Part shown: one piece after another, positions 24,155 through 36,900 of the stretch | How positions within the stretch are numbered: position 1 is the stretch's first letter | Layout of the letters: each line of letters begins with the position of its first letter | NCBI GenBank assembly: GCA_031257875.1 | Contig: JAIRNV010000161.1 | Span: forward strand, 1-41,472 | Reading direction: 5' to 3' | Length of the DNA: 41,472 nt | DNA from: Dysgonamonadaceae bacterium | Lineage (GTDB): Bacteria > Bacteroidota > Bacteroidia > Bacteroidales > Azobacteroidaceae | Translations under genes and position numbers: made by a program | The notes under the pieces: model-generated | Databases searched by the model: none | The model's input: only the letters and a program-made list of their open reading frames with translations | What the model was told of the DNA's origin: nothing

Positions 24155-25837
24155 TTAAAATAACGGTTCTATCACTTTTTTCATCTCGTCATTACCCGGA
24201 TAGCCGGTATACCTTTGTACTTGCAAACCGTTTTTATCATAAATCATATAAGTGGGAACGCCTTCTATAGCCAATGCTTTACCCCAGTATTTCCACTGGC
24301 TGTCGCTTACGCGATAATGTTCGCCGTGAATATCGGGAATCATCCTGTTCCAGATAGCCAAAGGAGACGTTTCGCCGGTAAGATACACAAACACAATGCT
24401 TTTGTCTTGCCAGCTTTCTTTCAGGGGAGTCATGGTTTTAAGCGCCTGTTTGCAGGGACCGCACCAGGTTGCCCAGAAATCGACCAGCACGGCTTTACCT
24501 TTGTAGCGTTTAAGAATTTCATCGAAAACTTTATCTTCCGCGACATCCGGAACCGGTTTAATCAACAATGCATTTTTTTCCGTCAACGATTTGGCTTTTT
24601 CGTTTTCGGCCAGTAATGTTTCTGCATACGCGGGCTTACCGGCAAAAGCGGCTTTTATTTCTTCCCTGTCGGCGCCGGTATAGAATTTCGATTCCTGAAT
24701 CCGGGCGCTATAAAGGGATGCCAAAACATGGTCGAAAAACCAGTTTGCATCGGCCGGCACCGATTTCGCCTTTTCCTTGAACACGGCAAACTGTTCTTTC
24801 ACCGGCTTGTTTCTCATTTCTTCCGGTAAATACAAATATTTCGACAAACGGACAATCGGGGAAAAGAAAGCCGCATAGAATACCTGCTCGTCAGGTTTCT
24901 TTGCAAAAAATTCGGTAAGGATCGCTTCGGGATTTTCCGGACTGGGAGCAAGACGGGCAATTTTGTTTATATCCGCTTCCGAAATGAAAAAGCCGTCGCC
25001 TTCCGTGAATACATTGATCGAATCGCCGGGTTCCTTATCCTTTCGCAGGCGGGAAGCGTCACGTGTCTGTTTTACCAAATCAACATAGCACTTCACTTCC
25101 TGTCCCGGCGTCAGGAAAATGCGCCCTAAAGAAGAATTGTAGACGCCGGGATAACCAACAGGCGCTTCGAGGCTGAAAGAACCGTCGTCGGTAACCGTTG
25201 CCGTGACGGACCGGGTTTCGCCCGAAAAATCGGCATAATCCACGTGCACCTCTTTGTTCATCGCTTTGGAATATCCGAAATATTTTCCGCTGAGTTTGGC
25301 CGGTTTTGTGCTGTATTCGAGAGCCGGTACGGGTTGCGGACACTCTTTCTGCATTATCGTAGCAACATCCACTTTGGCCTTTGCCGTCAGGCGGATTCCC
25401 CAAATATTGAAACAGCCGTCGGATTCACATTCAACGAAATCAATCTTCGTAACTTCGGGTTTTAACGGCGGGAAATACAATTTGAAAGAGGTTTCGCCCG
25501 ATTCCGGCATAAACAGTTCCTTACCCAATTCGATACCTTCGGCATCGACAACAGTTAGTTTTTCATCCGTTCCGCTTTCCCTGATAAAGGTTTCCGGCGA
25601 AATTGTTATCCATGCTCCCGGACGGTAAAACGCCCGGATATGGAAAACCGTTGCAGAATCAGACGTTTCTATTTTTTCAATTTCGAGAGCCGAAGCGCTC
25701 CACACATCAAAAACAGGAAATTCAATCACAGCCGGACGTTTTTCTTTGCAGGCAAACAAAACCAGCATACACAAGGCAGCTGCGGCAACATTCAAAAAAC
25801 TGCGGCGCCATGCGCCTGAAAAGTGCTTTGTTTTCAT
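24155..25837 (-). CDS. TlpA/ResA-like thioredoxin-family lipoprotein
   Basis: A 560-residue exported protein. Lipobox LFAC places the lipidated Cys at residue 30. The N-terminal 400 residues are beta-rich and helical regions of unknown family. The C-terminal domain has VDFWATWCGPCKQALKTM with the redox motif W458-C459-G-P-C462 and GVPTYMIYD with the cis-Pro. TlpA-like lipoproteins of this size are common in Bacteroidota and probably keep envelope thiols reduced or serve cytochrome or respiratory maturation. It may draw electrons from the DsbD-type protein at 5320, which is inference. Confidence 0.85.
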   Translation of the reverse strand: MKTKHFSGAWRRSFLNVAAAALCMLVLFACKEKRPAVIEFPVFDVWSASALEIEKIETSDSATVFHIRAFYRPGAWITISPETFIRESGTDEKLTVVDAEGIELGKELFMPESGETSFKLYFPPLKPEVTKIDFVECESDGCFNIWGIRLTAKAKVDVATIMQKECPQPVPALEYSTKPAKLSGKYFGYSKAMNKEVHVDYADFSGETRSVTATVTDDGSFSLEAPVGYPGVYNSSLGRIFLTPGQEVKCYVDLVKQTRDASRLRKDKEPGDSINVFTEGDGFFISEADINKIARLAPSPENPEAILTEFFAKKPDEQVFYAAFFSPIVRLSKYLYLPEEMRNKPVKEQFAVFKEKAKSVPADANWFFDHVLASLYSARIQESKFYTGADREEIKAAFAGKPAYAETLLAENEKAKSLTEKNALLIKPVPDVAEDKVFDEILKRYKGKAVLVDFWATWCGPCKQALKTMTPLKESWQDKSIVFVYLTGETSPLAIWNRMIPDIHGEHYRVSDSQWKYWGKALAIEGVPTYMIYDKNGLQVQRYTGYPGNDEMKKVIEPLF

Positions 25838-25863
25838 ATTTTAATAAAATTATAAATTAGTAT

Positions 25864-25952
25864 CTCATGTTACGCACCACGCAATGACTGACAAAACCCG
25901 ACGCCGTAAAGCCTTGTGAACAGTTCATTTGTTTACATTTGCGTAATATGAG
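25864..25952. repeat. Imperfect inverted repeat in the 25838-26134 gap
   Basis: ctcatgttacgca (25864-25876) pairs with tgcgtaatatgag (25940-25952), 12 of 13 positions. The gap upstream of the TlpA-like gene otherwise shows no gene. It may be the ends of a small degraded element. Confidence 0.55.
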
Positions 25953-26134
25953 TTAGTGTATTTTATGTTATTATTCCATTTTCTTCGCCAATTTTCCGCA
26001 TTTATCTTTAGTGTAGCGATTTCTTTTCCGGATACATGAATACGTTTTATTATTTCGTTCCTTATTTTTGTTGCTGTTTTTTTTCTGCCGAGTCGTTTAC
26101 TGCAATGTTTGCACCTGCGTTTGATTCAGTCTTT

Positions 26135-27235
26135 CTAATTTTGCCTTTGCCGCTTTTTTTCCCTCCTTCCTTCAGCAGATCTGGTAGCGTCTTTTTGTCG
26201 GCCGGCTTCCATTTCGGCTATTTCTTCTTCAAGCACCGTAATTTCTTTATTCGCTCCGGTTGTTTCCTTCGGTTTTCCTGTTATGGAAAAATCAAACTTA
26301 TAAACGCCTTCACTTAATAAAGAAACTCCAATTGTATTTCTGCCGTAAGCATCTAAATGGAGCCTTTGAACAGGTTGTCCGTCAGGAACATTCAACCTTT
26401 GTCTTAAATATTTGCCCATTTCGGCATAATGGGCAAATGAGCCAACTTGTTTTGGATATATTACATTATCAATTGTTTGATTACCAAAAAATAATCCATC
26501 CATACAAACACCGTCGTCCCATATTATTTCAATGCTATCATTGTGACGGCGCATTCTTCCCCGACCGTCAAGTTTAGTAGGATTGACCTGTTTTGGCAGG
26601 AATAATTTCGGATAATTTTTAATATCCTGTGTCCTGATTTTTATATATGAATCATTTGCATTTGTATGATTGGCAGGATTTTGTCCCCAATTTAATCCGG
26701 CTGCATTTTGAACTTCGCCATTTGGACCCAATAAAGATAACAGACATTCGGATTCTACCGTAGTTATCTGTTCAATGGTTTGTGTTGAATCTAATTCCAA
26801 ACATGAAACAGAATTGTTCAATACCTTTTGAATATATTTGTTTAAAGGCTCAAAGGTGTCATGAGTTGTTTCAGCAAGAATTTCACGGTACGGAGTTGTA
26901 AGTCCACTCTTGGAAAAATTGGCGGAACCAATGAGTGCATGAACAATTTGCCCTTTACTGCGCCACACATAGCATTTTGAATGTACCGGTAAATTTGAAT
27001 AAAAAATATTCACAGAGTCGATAGCGTTCTGAATATCAATCAATGAATTATGCAAAGGCCGTTTAATTCCTTCTTCTCCATACATCCCGTAAATTATTTT
27101 GGAATGAAAAGGAAGGTATTGTAACCGTTCAATCGGTTTTGGTCCGACATAGCCTGAAAGCACAATAAACTCATCGGATTCAAACATCTCGTGCCGGTGA
27201 AAAATAATTTCTTCTAAATTTTCAGTATATAGCAT
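26135..27235 (-). CDS. NgoFVII-family (PLD-like) restriction endonuclease
   Basis: A 366-residue protein, last of a three-gene restriction-modification operon, 1 bp after the second methyltransferase. HSKCYVWRSKGQIVHALIGSANFSKSGL is a phospholipase-D-type HxK(x)n..GSxNFS motif, as in NgoFVII- and BfiI-like nucleases, which cut without a metal. The C-terminal domain (KVNPTKLDGRGRMRRHNDSIEI-like region and LGAYGRNT equivalents) may bind DNA. The last 40 residues are a charged tail (EEEIAEMEAGRQKDA), partly low complexity. NgoFVII recognises a GC-rich 5-base site; specificity here cannot be read from sequence. Cell-killing potential explains the paired methyltransferases. Confidence 0.8.
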   Translation of the reverse strand: MLYTENLEEIIFHRHEMFESDEFIVLSGYVGPKPIERLQYLPFHSKIIYGMYGEEGIKRPLHNSLIDIQNAIDSVNIFYSNLPVHSKCYVWRSKGQIVHALIGSANFSKSGLTTPYREILAETTHDTFEPLNKYIQKVLNNSVSCLELDSTQTIEQITTVESECLLSLLGPNGEVQNAAGLNWGQNPANHTNANDSYIKIRTQDIKNYPKLFLPKQVNPTKLDGRGRMRRHNDSIEIIWDDGVCMDGLFFGNQTIDNVIYPKQVGSFAHYAEMGKYLRQRLNVPDGQPVQRLHLDAYGRNTIGVSLLSEGVYKFDFSITGKPKETTGANKEITVLEEEIAEMEAGRQKDATRSAEGRREKKRQRQN

Positions 27236-27236
27236 A

Positions 27237-28343
27237 TTATTTATTGTTCACAAAAATAATACTATGCTCCTTTTTAGGGGCATTTGAAAATTTTTTATTA
27301 AAAGAACGGGTTATATCAGACAGATTAACACTCTCAATGCTTTGAATTTTATAATTTGAATTTTGACACATTTCAGCGATAACTTGACTCATATCAATTG
27401 TAATTCCGTCTACAATTCCATCGCCAATTATCATAACAAATATCGAATTTGGTTTAGACACTCTTGATAATTCATTCATAATCTTTGCCATAGAATCAAC
27501 ATATTCGTCCTTTGCCGCCGTAAAATCTTTAGTGTCAATGCGGTGGTGATTCCCGATTTCTTTTTGGCGAACAGGCTTGTGGTTGTAATCCATCCAAAAC
27601 ATTCTCAATTTATGGTATAAATAATAATCAAAAGTGTTGATGTATGGCGGCGAAGTCATTATGAAATCAAAATAATTATCAGCAAATTGTTTCAATTCTA
27701 TCAATGTATCTCCATTAAAAATTTTTGCTTTTGCTAAAATAGAATACTCATTCGATTTTAAGATTTCAACATAATTTAAAAGCGTTTCTATGAATAAGTT
27801 GTAAACTGTTCCATTCGGATGGTTTTTATTCTTTGCCGTATACCTGACTTCACTGTCTTGATTGGAAACTTTTACAATAATTTTTGAAAAAGCGCATAAG
27901 AGCAAATCTTTTACATTACTGTTTTCTACTAAATTAATTTTTGTTTTTAAATTTGCTAATTCTATGCAAACATTATCTTGAAACCAATGACTTCTATTTG
28001 GGAAATCGGGAATTGAAACATTCAAGGAGGCATTAGCGTTTAGCGTTCGTATTTGTTTGATTATTTTATCAACAAGTTGAATATCAGTTTCTTTGTAGTC
28101 ATTCGACTTCGCTTTTGAAATAATATAAGCGATAGGGTTCAAGTCTATTCCTACCGAATTTATCCCGTTGATAACGCTTTCCACAACAGTAGTTCCGCTT
28201 CCACAGAAAGGATCAAGAATTTCATATCCTTCCCTGCAAAACAGATTTAGATATTTGTTTACAAGCTGTGGCGTATATTTTGCAGGATAAGGATGAAATC
28301 CATGTGTAAAATAAGTTGTACTTTTTTGTTGATTATTTGTCAT
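27237..28343 (-). CDS. DNA methyltransferase 2 of the R-M operon
   Basis: A 368-residue amino-methyltransferase with motif I ILDPFCGSGTTVVESVINGINSVGIDLNP and catalytic TSPPYINTFDYYLYHKLR. The start FHPYPAKYTPQLVNKYL precedes motif I directly. It overlaps the first methyltransferase by 4 bp and the nuclease follows after 1 bp. Two methyltransferases with one nuclease is the arrangement expected for an asymmetric recognition site, where each enzyme modifies one strand. Confidence 0.9.
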   Translation of the reverse strand: MTNNQQKSTTYFTHGFHPYPAKYTPQLVNKYLNLFCREGYEILDPFCGSGTTVVESVINGINSVGIDLNPIAYIISKAKSNDYKETDIQLVDKIIKQIRTLNANASLNVSIPDFPNRSHWFQDNVCIELANLKTKINLVENSNVKDLLLCAFSKIIVKVSNQDSEVRYTAKNKNHPNGTVYNLFIETLLNYVEILKSNEYSILAKAKIFNGDTLIELKQFADNYFDFIMTSPPYINTFDYYLYHKLRMFWMDYNHKPVRQKEIGNHHRIDTKDFTAAKDEYVDSMAKIMNELSRVSKPNSIFVMIIGDGIVDGITIDMSQVIAEMCQNSNYKIQSIESVNLSDITRSFNKKFSNAPKKEHSIIFVNNK

Positions 28344-29302
28344 TTGAATTTCTCTCCACTCATATTTTTTCTAAAAACTACAATAAATGAATGCCCTATA
28401 TTGAAATAATATCTTCTTGATTTATTTCCCCCTAACCGTACTAATTTTCTTTGATTTGATTGATCCCATATAATTAAATCCCACAATATCCATCCGGATT
28501 CTGTTGCAACTTTGGTCAAATCTCCATGTAAATTAATATACGGCAAACTGTTATCCAAATCACGATAATCCCTCACTACCCAAACGTTATATGCTCCCTG
28601 TTTTGCAATTCTATGTAAAGAATCAAATAGTTTTTTCATTTCCGACAAATAATCTTCATAAGATAAATTTCCCATATCTTCTTCCGAAACCGAATATGGT
28701 TTTGCCAATTTTCTACTTTGATTTTTGTATGGATTATTTTTATAATCTTTGTCGGCAAAATTATCTCTAATTTTGTTCAGCAAATTTGCGTAAGGAGGCG
28801 AAGTTAATATGAAATCAACAGAATTTCCCGACAGCAACCGTTCAATTTCTAAGGCCGAACATTGAAATATATTTCTTTGGTAATCAAAATTTTGAATCCC
28901 ATCTTTCACGTCAATCCCTTTGTTGAACAGGTTAATAAAATCCGGATTTAATTCAATGCCCAAAGAATGCCGTTTTAAGATATTTGCAGCATCCAGGGTT
29001 GTCCCGACCCCTGCGAACGGGTCTAAAACCGTGTCACCTTCTTTTGAATAAATTTCTATAAAATGTTTTGCCAAAGATAACGGAAATGCCGCCCCATGTT
29101 TTTTCCGTTTTTCTGTAATGCCGCCATTAAAAATTTGAACGCTTTTACCGTGCAGGGTCCACTCGCTACCCGTTAAGTTATTGAGGTCGTGAATACCTGC
29201 TTTTGCTGCCTTTTTCTCAACTGTTTCTTCGTTAAAAAGACGGAGCTGTTCATAGTCAGACAACAAAAGTACCTGTAACTCTTCCGGTTTGTATTGGGCC
29301 AT
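28340..29302 (-). CDS. DNA methyltransferase 1 of the R-M operon
   Basis: A 320-residue amino-methyltransferase: TVLDPFAGVGTTLDAANILKRHSLGIELNP (motif I), then the catalytic TSPPYANLLNKIRDNF. It is the first gene of the operon, 22 bp after a good promoter. The N-terminal EWTLHGKSVQIFNGGITEKRKKHGA region and the spacing of motifs agree with an N6A/N4C enzyme. AT-rich composition differs from groEL beside it, consistent with transfer. Confidence 0.9.
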   Translation of the reverse strand: MAQYKPEELQVLLLSDYEQLRLFNEETVEKKAAKAGIHDLNNLTGSEWTLHGKSVQIFNGGITEKRKKHGAAFPLSLAKHFIEIYSKEGDTVLDPFAGVGTTLDAANILKRHSLGIELNPDFINLFNKGIDVKDGIQNFDYQRNIFQCSALEIERLLSGNSVDFILTSPPYANLLNKIRDNFADKDYKNNPYKNQSRKLAKPYSVSEEDMGNLSYEDYLSEMKKLFDSLHRIAKQGAYNVWVVRDYRDLDNSLPYINLHGDLTKVATESGWILWDLIIWDQSNQRKLVRLGGNKSRRYYFNIGHSFIVVFRKNMSGEKFK

Positions 29303-29323
29303 ATTGATGATTTATTAATCGCA

Positions 29324-29354
29324 CAAAGTTACAAAAAAGTCACTGACAAACAAA
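29324..29354 (-). promoter_or_regulatory. Promoter of the R-M operon
   Basis: Minus strand TTTG, exactly 19 bp, TAACTTTG (plus coordinates 29351-29354 and 29324-29331). Its -33 box touches the groEL terminator, showing how tightly the operon is fitted in. Confidence 0.75.
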
Positions 29355-29356
29355 AA

Positions 29357-29382
29357 AGAGATTGTCTCTTCAGACAATCTCT
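29357..29382 (-). terminator. Terminator of groESL
   Basis: agagattgtct (29357-29367), 4-base loop, agacaatctct (29372-29382). On the minus strand it is followed by TTTTTT. A perfect 11-bp stem 36 bp after the groEL stop. Confidence 0.9.
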
Positions 29383-29417
29383 TTTTATTCGCTAAAAAAT
29401 TATGAAGACGGGGTCAA

Positions 29418-31148
<1,731 letters not shown>

Positions 31149-31170
31149 TTATGGTGCACCCCTGCACCCG

Positions 31171-31440
31171 TTAAATGATTGCCAAAACGTCTGATTGACG
31201 CATAATTAAAAATTGTTCACCGTCCAGTTCGATTTCGGTTCCCGCGTATTTTCCGTAAAGAACCTTATCGCCTGCTTTAAGGACCATTTGTTCGTCCTTA
31301 GTTCCGTTGCCGACTGCAATTACTTCCCCCTTCAGAGGTTTTTCTTTTGCGGAATCGGGAATAATAATCCCGCCGACTGTTTTTTCTTCTGCCAGGGCCG
31401 GCTTTACCAGCACCCTGTCTGCTAATGGTTTAATACTCAT
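31171..31440 (-). CDS. groES: Co-chaperonin GroES
   Basis: An 89-residue 10-kDa lid of the GroEL chamber. The start [15 protein letters not shown] at 31440 was chosen because it is the usual family start; the frame is open further upstream without similarity. [18 protein letters not shown] is the mobile loop that binds GroEL and [15 protein letters not shown] the conserved end. First gene of groESL. Confidence 0.97.
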   Translation of the reverse strand: MSIKPLADRVLVKPALAEEKTVGGIIIPDSAKEKPLKGEVIAVGNGTKDEQMVLKAGDKVLYGKYAGTEIELDGEQFLIMRQSDVLAII

Positions 31441-31500
31441 AATTATTACGTTATTAATTGATAAATTATTAAATAAAATTTGTTTTTTGTTTTCAGTACT

Positions 31501-31541
31501 TACCAATTTTGTGCCAAACTCAAAAGTCTGACAAATTGGCA
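31501..31541 (-). promoter_or_regulatory. Possible groESL control region
   Basis: On the minus strand, TTGCCAA and TTTGGCAC form an inverted repeat (plus 31512-31517 and 31536-31541), and TTTGGCACAAAATTGG resembles a -24/-12 (sigma-54) element with the spacing one base short. No standard TAnnTTTG promoter is seen in the 160 bp upstream. No CIRCE element is present. Speculative. Confidence 0.3.
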
Positions 31542-31607
31542 AGAAAATAAAAGTTGATGTGGTATTTTGGTGATATTTTTGACAGACAGGGAAAATGAGA
31601 AGCAGGA

Positions 31608-31847
31608 TTATGATTTGCTGTTTTGATCTTTTATTTCCTCAAAATCAACATATTCACCTTCATCATGGCTAATGATTTTTTTCGTTTGTTTAGATTTGGA
31701 TGAAGATTGATTTTTTTTCGATTTGTTTTGGGATTGCCGGTTTTGTCCCGGAGCGGTTCTCCCCCCGAAAAGGAAACGGAATACGGAGAATCCGAAAAAG
31801 GCGCCCATCAGGAAAAGAAACAAAATGATAAGTAAGATAAATTTCAT
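31608..31847 (-). CDS. Small membrane protein, DUF4834-like
   Basis: A 79-residue protein: N-terminal membrane helix ([28 protein letters not shown]), then a Lys/Ser/Gln-rich cytoplasmic-type segment and an acidic end ([13 protein letters not shown]). Length and layout match the DUF4834 family, conserved in Bacteroidota with unknown function. CAAAATTA at 31877-31884 (minus TAATTTTG) could be its -7 box. Confidence 0.75.
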   Translation of the reverse strand: MKFILLIILFLFLMGAFFGFSVFRFLFGGRTAPGQNRQSQNKSKKNQSSSKSKQTKKIISHDEGEYVDFEEIKDQNSKS

Positions 31848-31927
31848 TGAACGATCAATTTAATTGGATTCGGGTACAAAATTACATAAAATTTTGAATA
31901 GTCCATAATTTTCATTTTAACTCGGAT

Positions 31928-32010
31928 GAATTTCAAATTGTCGCAGTGCTGTTGCAAGTCCTGTCATTCCCGTGAAAGCGGGAATGACAGGGCGCGACAA
32001 TTTGAAATTC
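31928..32010. repeat. 83-bp nested palindromic element, copy A
   Basis: Outer arms gaatttcaaattgtcgc (31928-31944) and gcgacaatttgaaattc (31994-32010) are perfect complements. The inner hairpin is cctgtcattcccg-tgaaag-cgggaatgacagg. An inverted homologue of the same length is at 33607-33689 and a half copy at 38741-38777. Confidence 0.9.
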
Positions 32011-32093
32011 TCCGTATGCCTGCTTTGTTACGCCAAACAGTCTGCAAAGAACATTTACAGGATACCTCCCGACATCTTTCGCATGCAGGTTTT

Positions 32094-32369
32094 CTACCGT
32101 TTGGCGCCAACTTTTTTTCTTATTGGTATGTTAAATTTTGCCTCTGCTACATTTATCATCTCATTATATGCATCGGCGCGTAATTGCGCATGCTTAACCT
32201 CTGCCTGCAAGCGGGCTGTTTCCGACTCAGGGTCTTTGACGTCCTTTGCTTGCGGGGCGGCTGGCGCAGACCGGAGTTGTTGCCTGGATTTGCCCATCGA
32301 ATTGATTTGTTTTTCGTTTTCCGACGCAAAGGTACGAAGCCATTTTTGTTTCTTTGTCTTTAATTGCAT
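32094..32369 (-). mobile_element. Orphan IS3-type OrfA-like ORF
   Basis: A 91-residue ORF. The C-terminal half ETARLQAEVKHAQLRADAYNEMINVAEAKFNIPIRKKVGAKR is the coiled-coil plus RKKxGAK ending common in short OrfA-type transposase proteins of Bacteroidota IS3-like elements. The N-terminal part has no clear helix-turn-helix. No OrfB (DDE transposase) follows in the 83-bp-repeat region downstream, and no terminal repeats are seen, so it is a remnant or a domesticated small protein. Confidence 0.65.
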
Positions 32370-32492
32370 GTTTATCTCTTTTGTGAGTCAACTTTTTTTA
32401 GGGAAAGACAGGTCTATAACAAAGGGTTGGAGTACAGGAACGTGAAGGAGGATAAGACGCGGAAGCGGCAGAAAAGCGGCAAGTCCGATTTA

Positions 32493-32548
32493 AACGCAAA
32501 TTACGCGAACGGCACAAATTAATTTTGCACCATTCGCGTAATTCGCAT
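32493..32548. repeat. 56-bp near-perfect palindrome after gapA
   Basis: aacgcaaattacgcgaacgg... (32493-32520) against its near complement ending ...cgcgtaattcgcatt (32521-32548), with no loop. It lies 16 bp beyond the gapA stop and may end its transcript, or be another dispersed palindrome. Nothing else is seen between 32370 and 32564. Confidence 0.8.
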
Positions 32549-32564
32549 TCTCTCGCCTTTGAAT

Positions 32565-33578
<1,014 letters not shown>

Positions 33579-33606
33579 TTATTAATTAAAAAAATTAAAT
33601 TATACC

Positions 33607-33689
33607 GGGGAATTCAAATTGCAAGACCTGTCATTCCCGCCTGCACGGGAATGACAGGTCTTGCAAGAGCATTGTGATTTGAAATCCCC
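33607..33689. repeat. 83-bp nested palindromic element, copy B, in the gapA leader
   Basis: The inner arms gcaagacctgtcattcccg (33621-33639) and cgggaatgacaggtcttgc (33646-33664) are a perfect 19-bp stem. The outer arms ggggaattcaaatt and gatttgaaatcccc pair imperfectly. It is the inverted homologue of copy A (shared spacer tgctcttgcaag). It sits between gapA and its promoter. Confidence 0.9.
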
Positions 33690-33723
33690 CATTATATCTT
33701 CTTTCATTTATCTTTTTGCGCTG

Positions 33724-33754
33724 CAAAGGTACAAATTTTAACTGTTTATCCAAA
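33724..33754 (-). promoter_or_regulatory. Promoter of gapA
   Basis: Minus strand TTTG, exactly 19 bp, TACCTTTG (plus 33751-33754 and 33724-33731). It leaves a leader of about 150 nt. Confidence 0.8.
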
Positions 33755-33787
33755 AAAAACAGCAAATTTTTTTTTGAATCTGCGTAA

Positions 33788-33819
33788 TTTGTATTTTTTC
33801 AAAAAACAGTTTACTTTTG
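33788..33819 (+). promoter_or_regulatory. Promoter of the SusC gene
   Basis: TTTG (33788-33791), 20 bp, TACTTTTG (33812-33819). It is divergent from the gapA promoter. Leader of about 95 nt before ATG 33919. Confidence 0.75.
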
Positions 33820-33918
33820 CAGGATAAATTGCATTGTTAATGATAAAAATGATGCAAATTTGTTTCTGTTGAAACAAAATGAAAGAAATTATGTTGTTTT
33901 AATTTAATGTAAAAATTT

Positions 33919-36900
33919 ATGAAAAGATTCTCTTTTTGGCTAACATGCTTATTCGTAAGCATTTGCTTAGCGGGGGGGGGCAATTCAGTAGTTGCACAAA
34001 CCCGTTCCGTGTCGGGCGTTGTGCTGGATGAAGCCGGCGACCCCGTTATTGGAGCTACTGTAGCAGTAACCGGTATTCCTTCCATCGGTATTGCAACTGA
34101 TCTAAAAGGAACATTTACACTCTCTGTTCCTGTCGACGCTAAAACACTTACTGTTTCTTATGTCGGTATGCATTCGCAGACCGTAACTGTTGCGCCAAGC
34201 GTGCATGTAATCCTGAAAACAGATGCACAGGTATTGGACGATGTGATTGTAGTAGCTTACGGAACGGCGCTGAAACGCAGCTATACCGGCTCGGCGCAGA
34301 CCGTTACGGCGAAACAGTTTGAAAAACGCCCGTTGATGAATATCACAAACGCCATCGAAGGGAATGTGCTGGGCGTTCAAACTACTTCTTCATTAGGACA
34401 ACCCGGCGAATCAGCCGCTTTACGTATTCGCGGCTTCGGGTCTGTCAACGCATCAAATGCCCCTTTAATTATTCTGGACGGAGCAATTTACAATGGAGCT
34501 TTGTCAAGCGTCAATATGTCGGATATCGAAAGTTATTCGATTTTGAAAGATGCAAACGCTACGGCTCTTTATGGCTCCAGTGCGGGAAACGGGGTATTGA
34601 TTCTTACCTCGAAAAAGGGGACAGGCGACGGGAAAGTCAACTTGACCGTTTCACAGGGATTTTCCGAACGCGCTTATGCCGATTACGCACGGGTGAATGC
34701 ATTTGATTATTTCCCGCTTCAATGGCAAATGCGGAAAAATGCTTATATCACAGCCGGAAACACACCTGAAGATGCAGCGGCAAAAGCATCGGCCGAAATA
34801 GTTTCTACCTTGAAATACAATCCTTTCTCAGGTATTGCCGACGGGGATGTCGTATTGTCGAACGGCTTGCTCAATCCCGATGCTACCCAATTGAAATGGG
34901 GCGACGACCTGGACTGGGAAGGCGCCGCTTACCGGAGAGGTTATCGCCGGCAGTATGACCTGAATTACAGTTCGGCTTCGGAAAAAAGCAATACCTATTC
35001 GTCTGTCGGTTACGTGAATGAAGAAGGTTACATGATTAAAACCGGCATGGAACGCTTCAGCGCTCGCCTGAATCATAATATTCATCCGGTGAAATGGTTT
35101 AAAAGCGGATTGAATGTATCGGCCAGCCGCAATATCTCCAATTATTCTACTGCCGAGTCGGGCAGTTCTTCTGCCTACAACAACCTGGCGCGCTATGTCC
35201 GTACCATAGCGCCCATTTATCCGGTTCACAAACATGACTTGCAAACAGGAGATTATCTGAATGCCGACGGAAATCCCACCACCGACCCGGCTCAATATGT
35301 TTACGACTACGAGGGCGCCCGCCTGTCCAGTAACGGACGGGACGCTGTTGCGGAAACGGAATTTAATCTGCGCCGTTATGCACGGACAATGACTACAGGC
35401 CGCACCTACATCACATTAATCCCGGTAAAAGGACTGGATATTACCGCTAATTACGGTATGGATAATGTGGATTACCGTATGAAACGCTACGAAAATCCCC
35501 TGGTGGGCGATGGTACGGCAGGCCCCGGACGGCTGAGTCAAAGCGCTACCCGTTCGCTGACGCAAACATTCAACCAGATTGCCAGATACGAATTTATTCC
35601 GGCCGTCAATCATGCCCTCAAAGTAATGCTCGGACACGAAAGTTACGATTATCAGTATGAATATATTTACGGTATGAAAACAGCCGAGACGGTACCGAAT
35701 GTATATGACTGGGAAAATTTTTCAAACACCAGTTCATTATCATCCTACACCGATACTTACCGGAAAGAAGGTTATCTGGCTCAACTGGATTATAATTTCC
35801 TTGAAAAATATTATTTGTCGGCTACTTACCGTCGGGATGGAAGTTCCCGTTTCAAACCGGAATACCGGTGGGGTGATTTCTATTCTGCGGGCGTGTCCTG
35901 GCGATTGAACGAGGAGGATTTTATCCGTCAATTCGCTTGGATTGATAATCTGAAACTGAGAGTTTCCTATGGCGAAACCGGTAACGACCAACTCCTCGAC
36001 AGCGACGGCTATGCTTTATATTATCCCTGGCAAACGCTTTATCGGTTAGGAAATGCCAACAGTTCCGAACTGGGCGCTTATTTTGAAAATATGGCGAATG
36101 CAAATTTGAAATGGGAAACACAAATCAGTTCGGATATCGCTCTTGAGTTTGGCATTTTCAACCGTTTGACCGGAACGCTGGAATTTTTTCAGAAAAAATC
36201 GAAAGACTTGCTGTTTGATGTATCCCAACCGACGTCAACAGGTATCGCTTCAATCAATAATAATATTGGCGACGTTGTTAATAAAGGCGTCGAACTGGGT
36301 TTGGATTTTACTTTCCTGAAAACGAAAGGCTGGACAGGTTCAATGGGAATAAATGCTACATGGCTGAAGAATGAAATTAAACACTTGCCCGACGAAATGC
36401 GTGAAAACGGGCATATCGACGGCAGTAAAAAATGGATGGAAGGCTACAGCCGTTACGAATTTTGGCTCAGGCAATGGTATGGCGTAGATCCGGCCAGCGG
36501 AAACGGTTTATATTATCTGGATACCGAAAAATATAATGAAAAAGACGCAACGTTGACCGACGCTATTAAAAACACCATTGTAGAACTTGATGGAAAAACA
36601 TTGACCAACAATTATTCGTATGCCGAATTTGATTATAGCGGGTCGTCTATTCCTAAATTATACGGAGGATTTAATTTCAATCTGGGATACAAAAACTTTT
36701 CTTTGCAGGCCGTTTTTTCATATTCTTTGGGTTCTAAAGTATTGGATACAAGTTATGCCGATTTAATGAGTACCGGCGAGTATGGTTATGCCATGCATAC
36801 GGATGTTAAAAACGCCTGGCAAAAGGAAGGGGATATTACTACCGTTCCCCGTTTGGATGTTACAGCCACTCATAACACCAATATCAATCAGTCTTATTCT

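Noticed and set aside
31501-31541. CIRCE heat-shock operator
   Set aside because: No TTAGCACTC-N9-GAGTGCTAA; the inverted repeat present is different.
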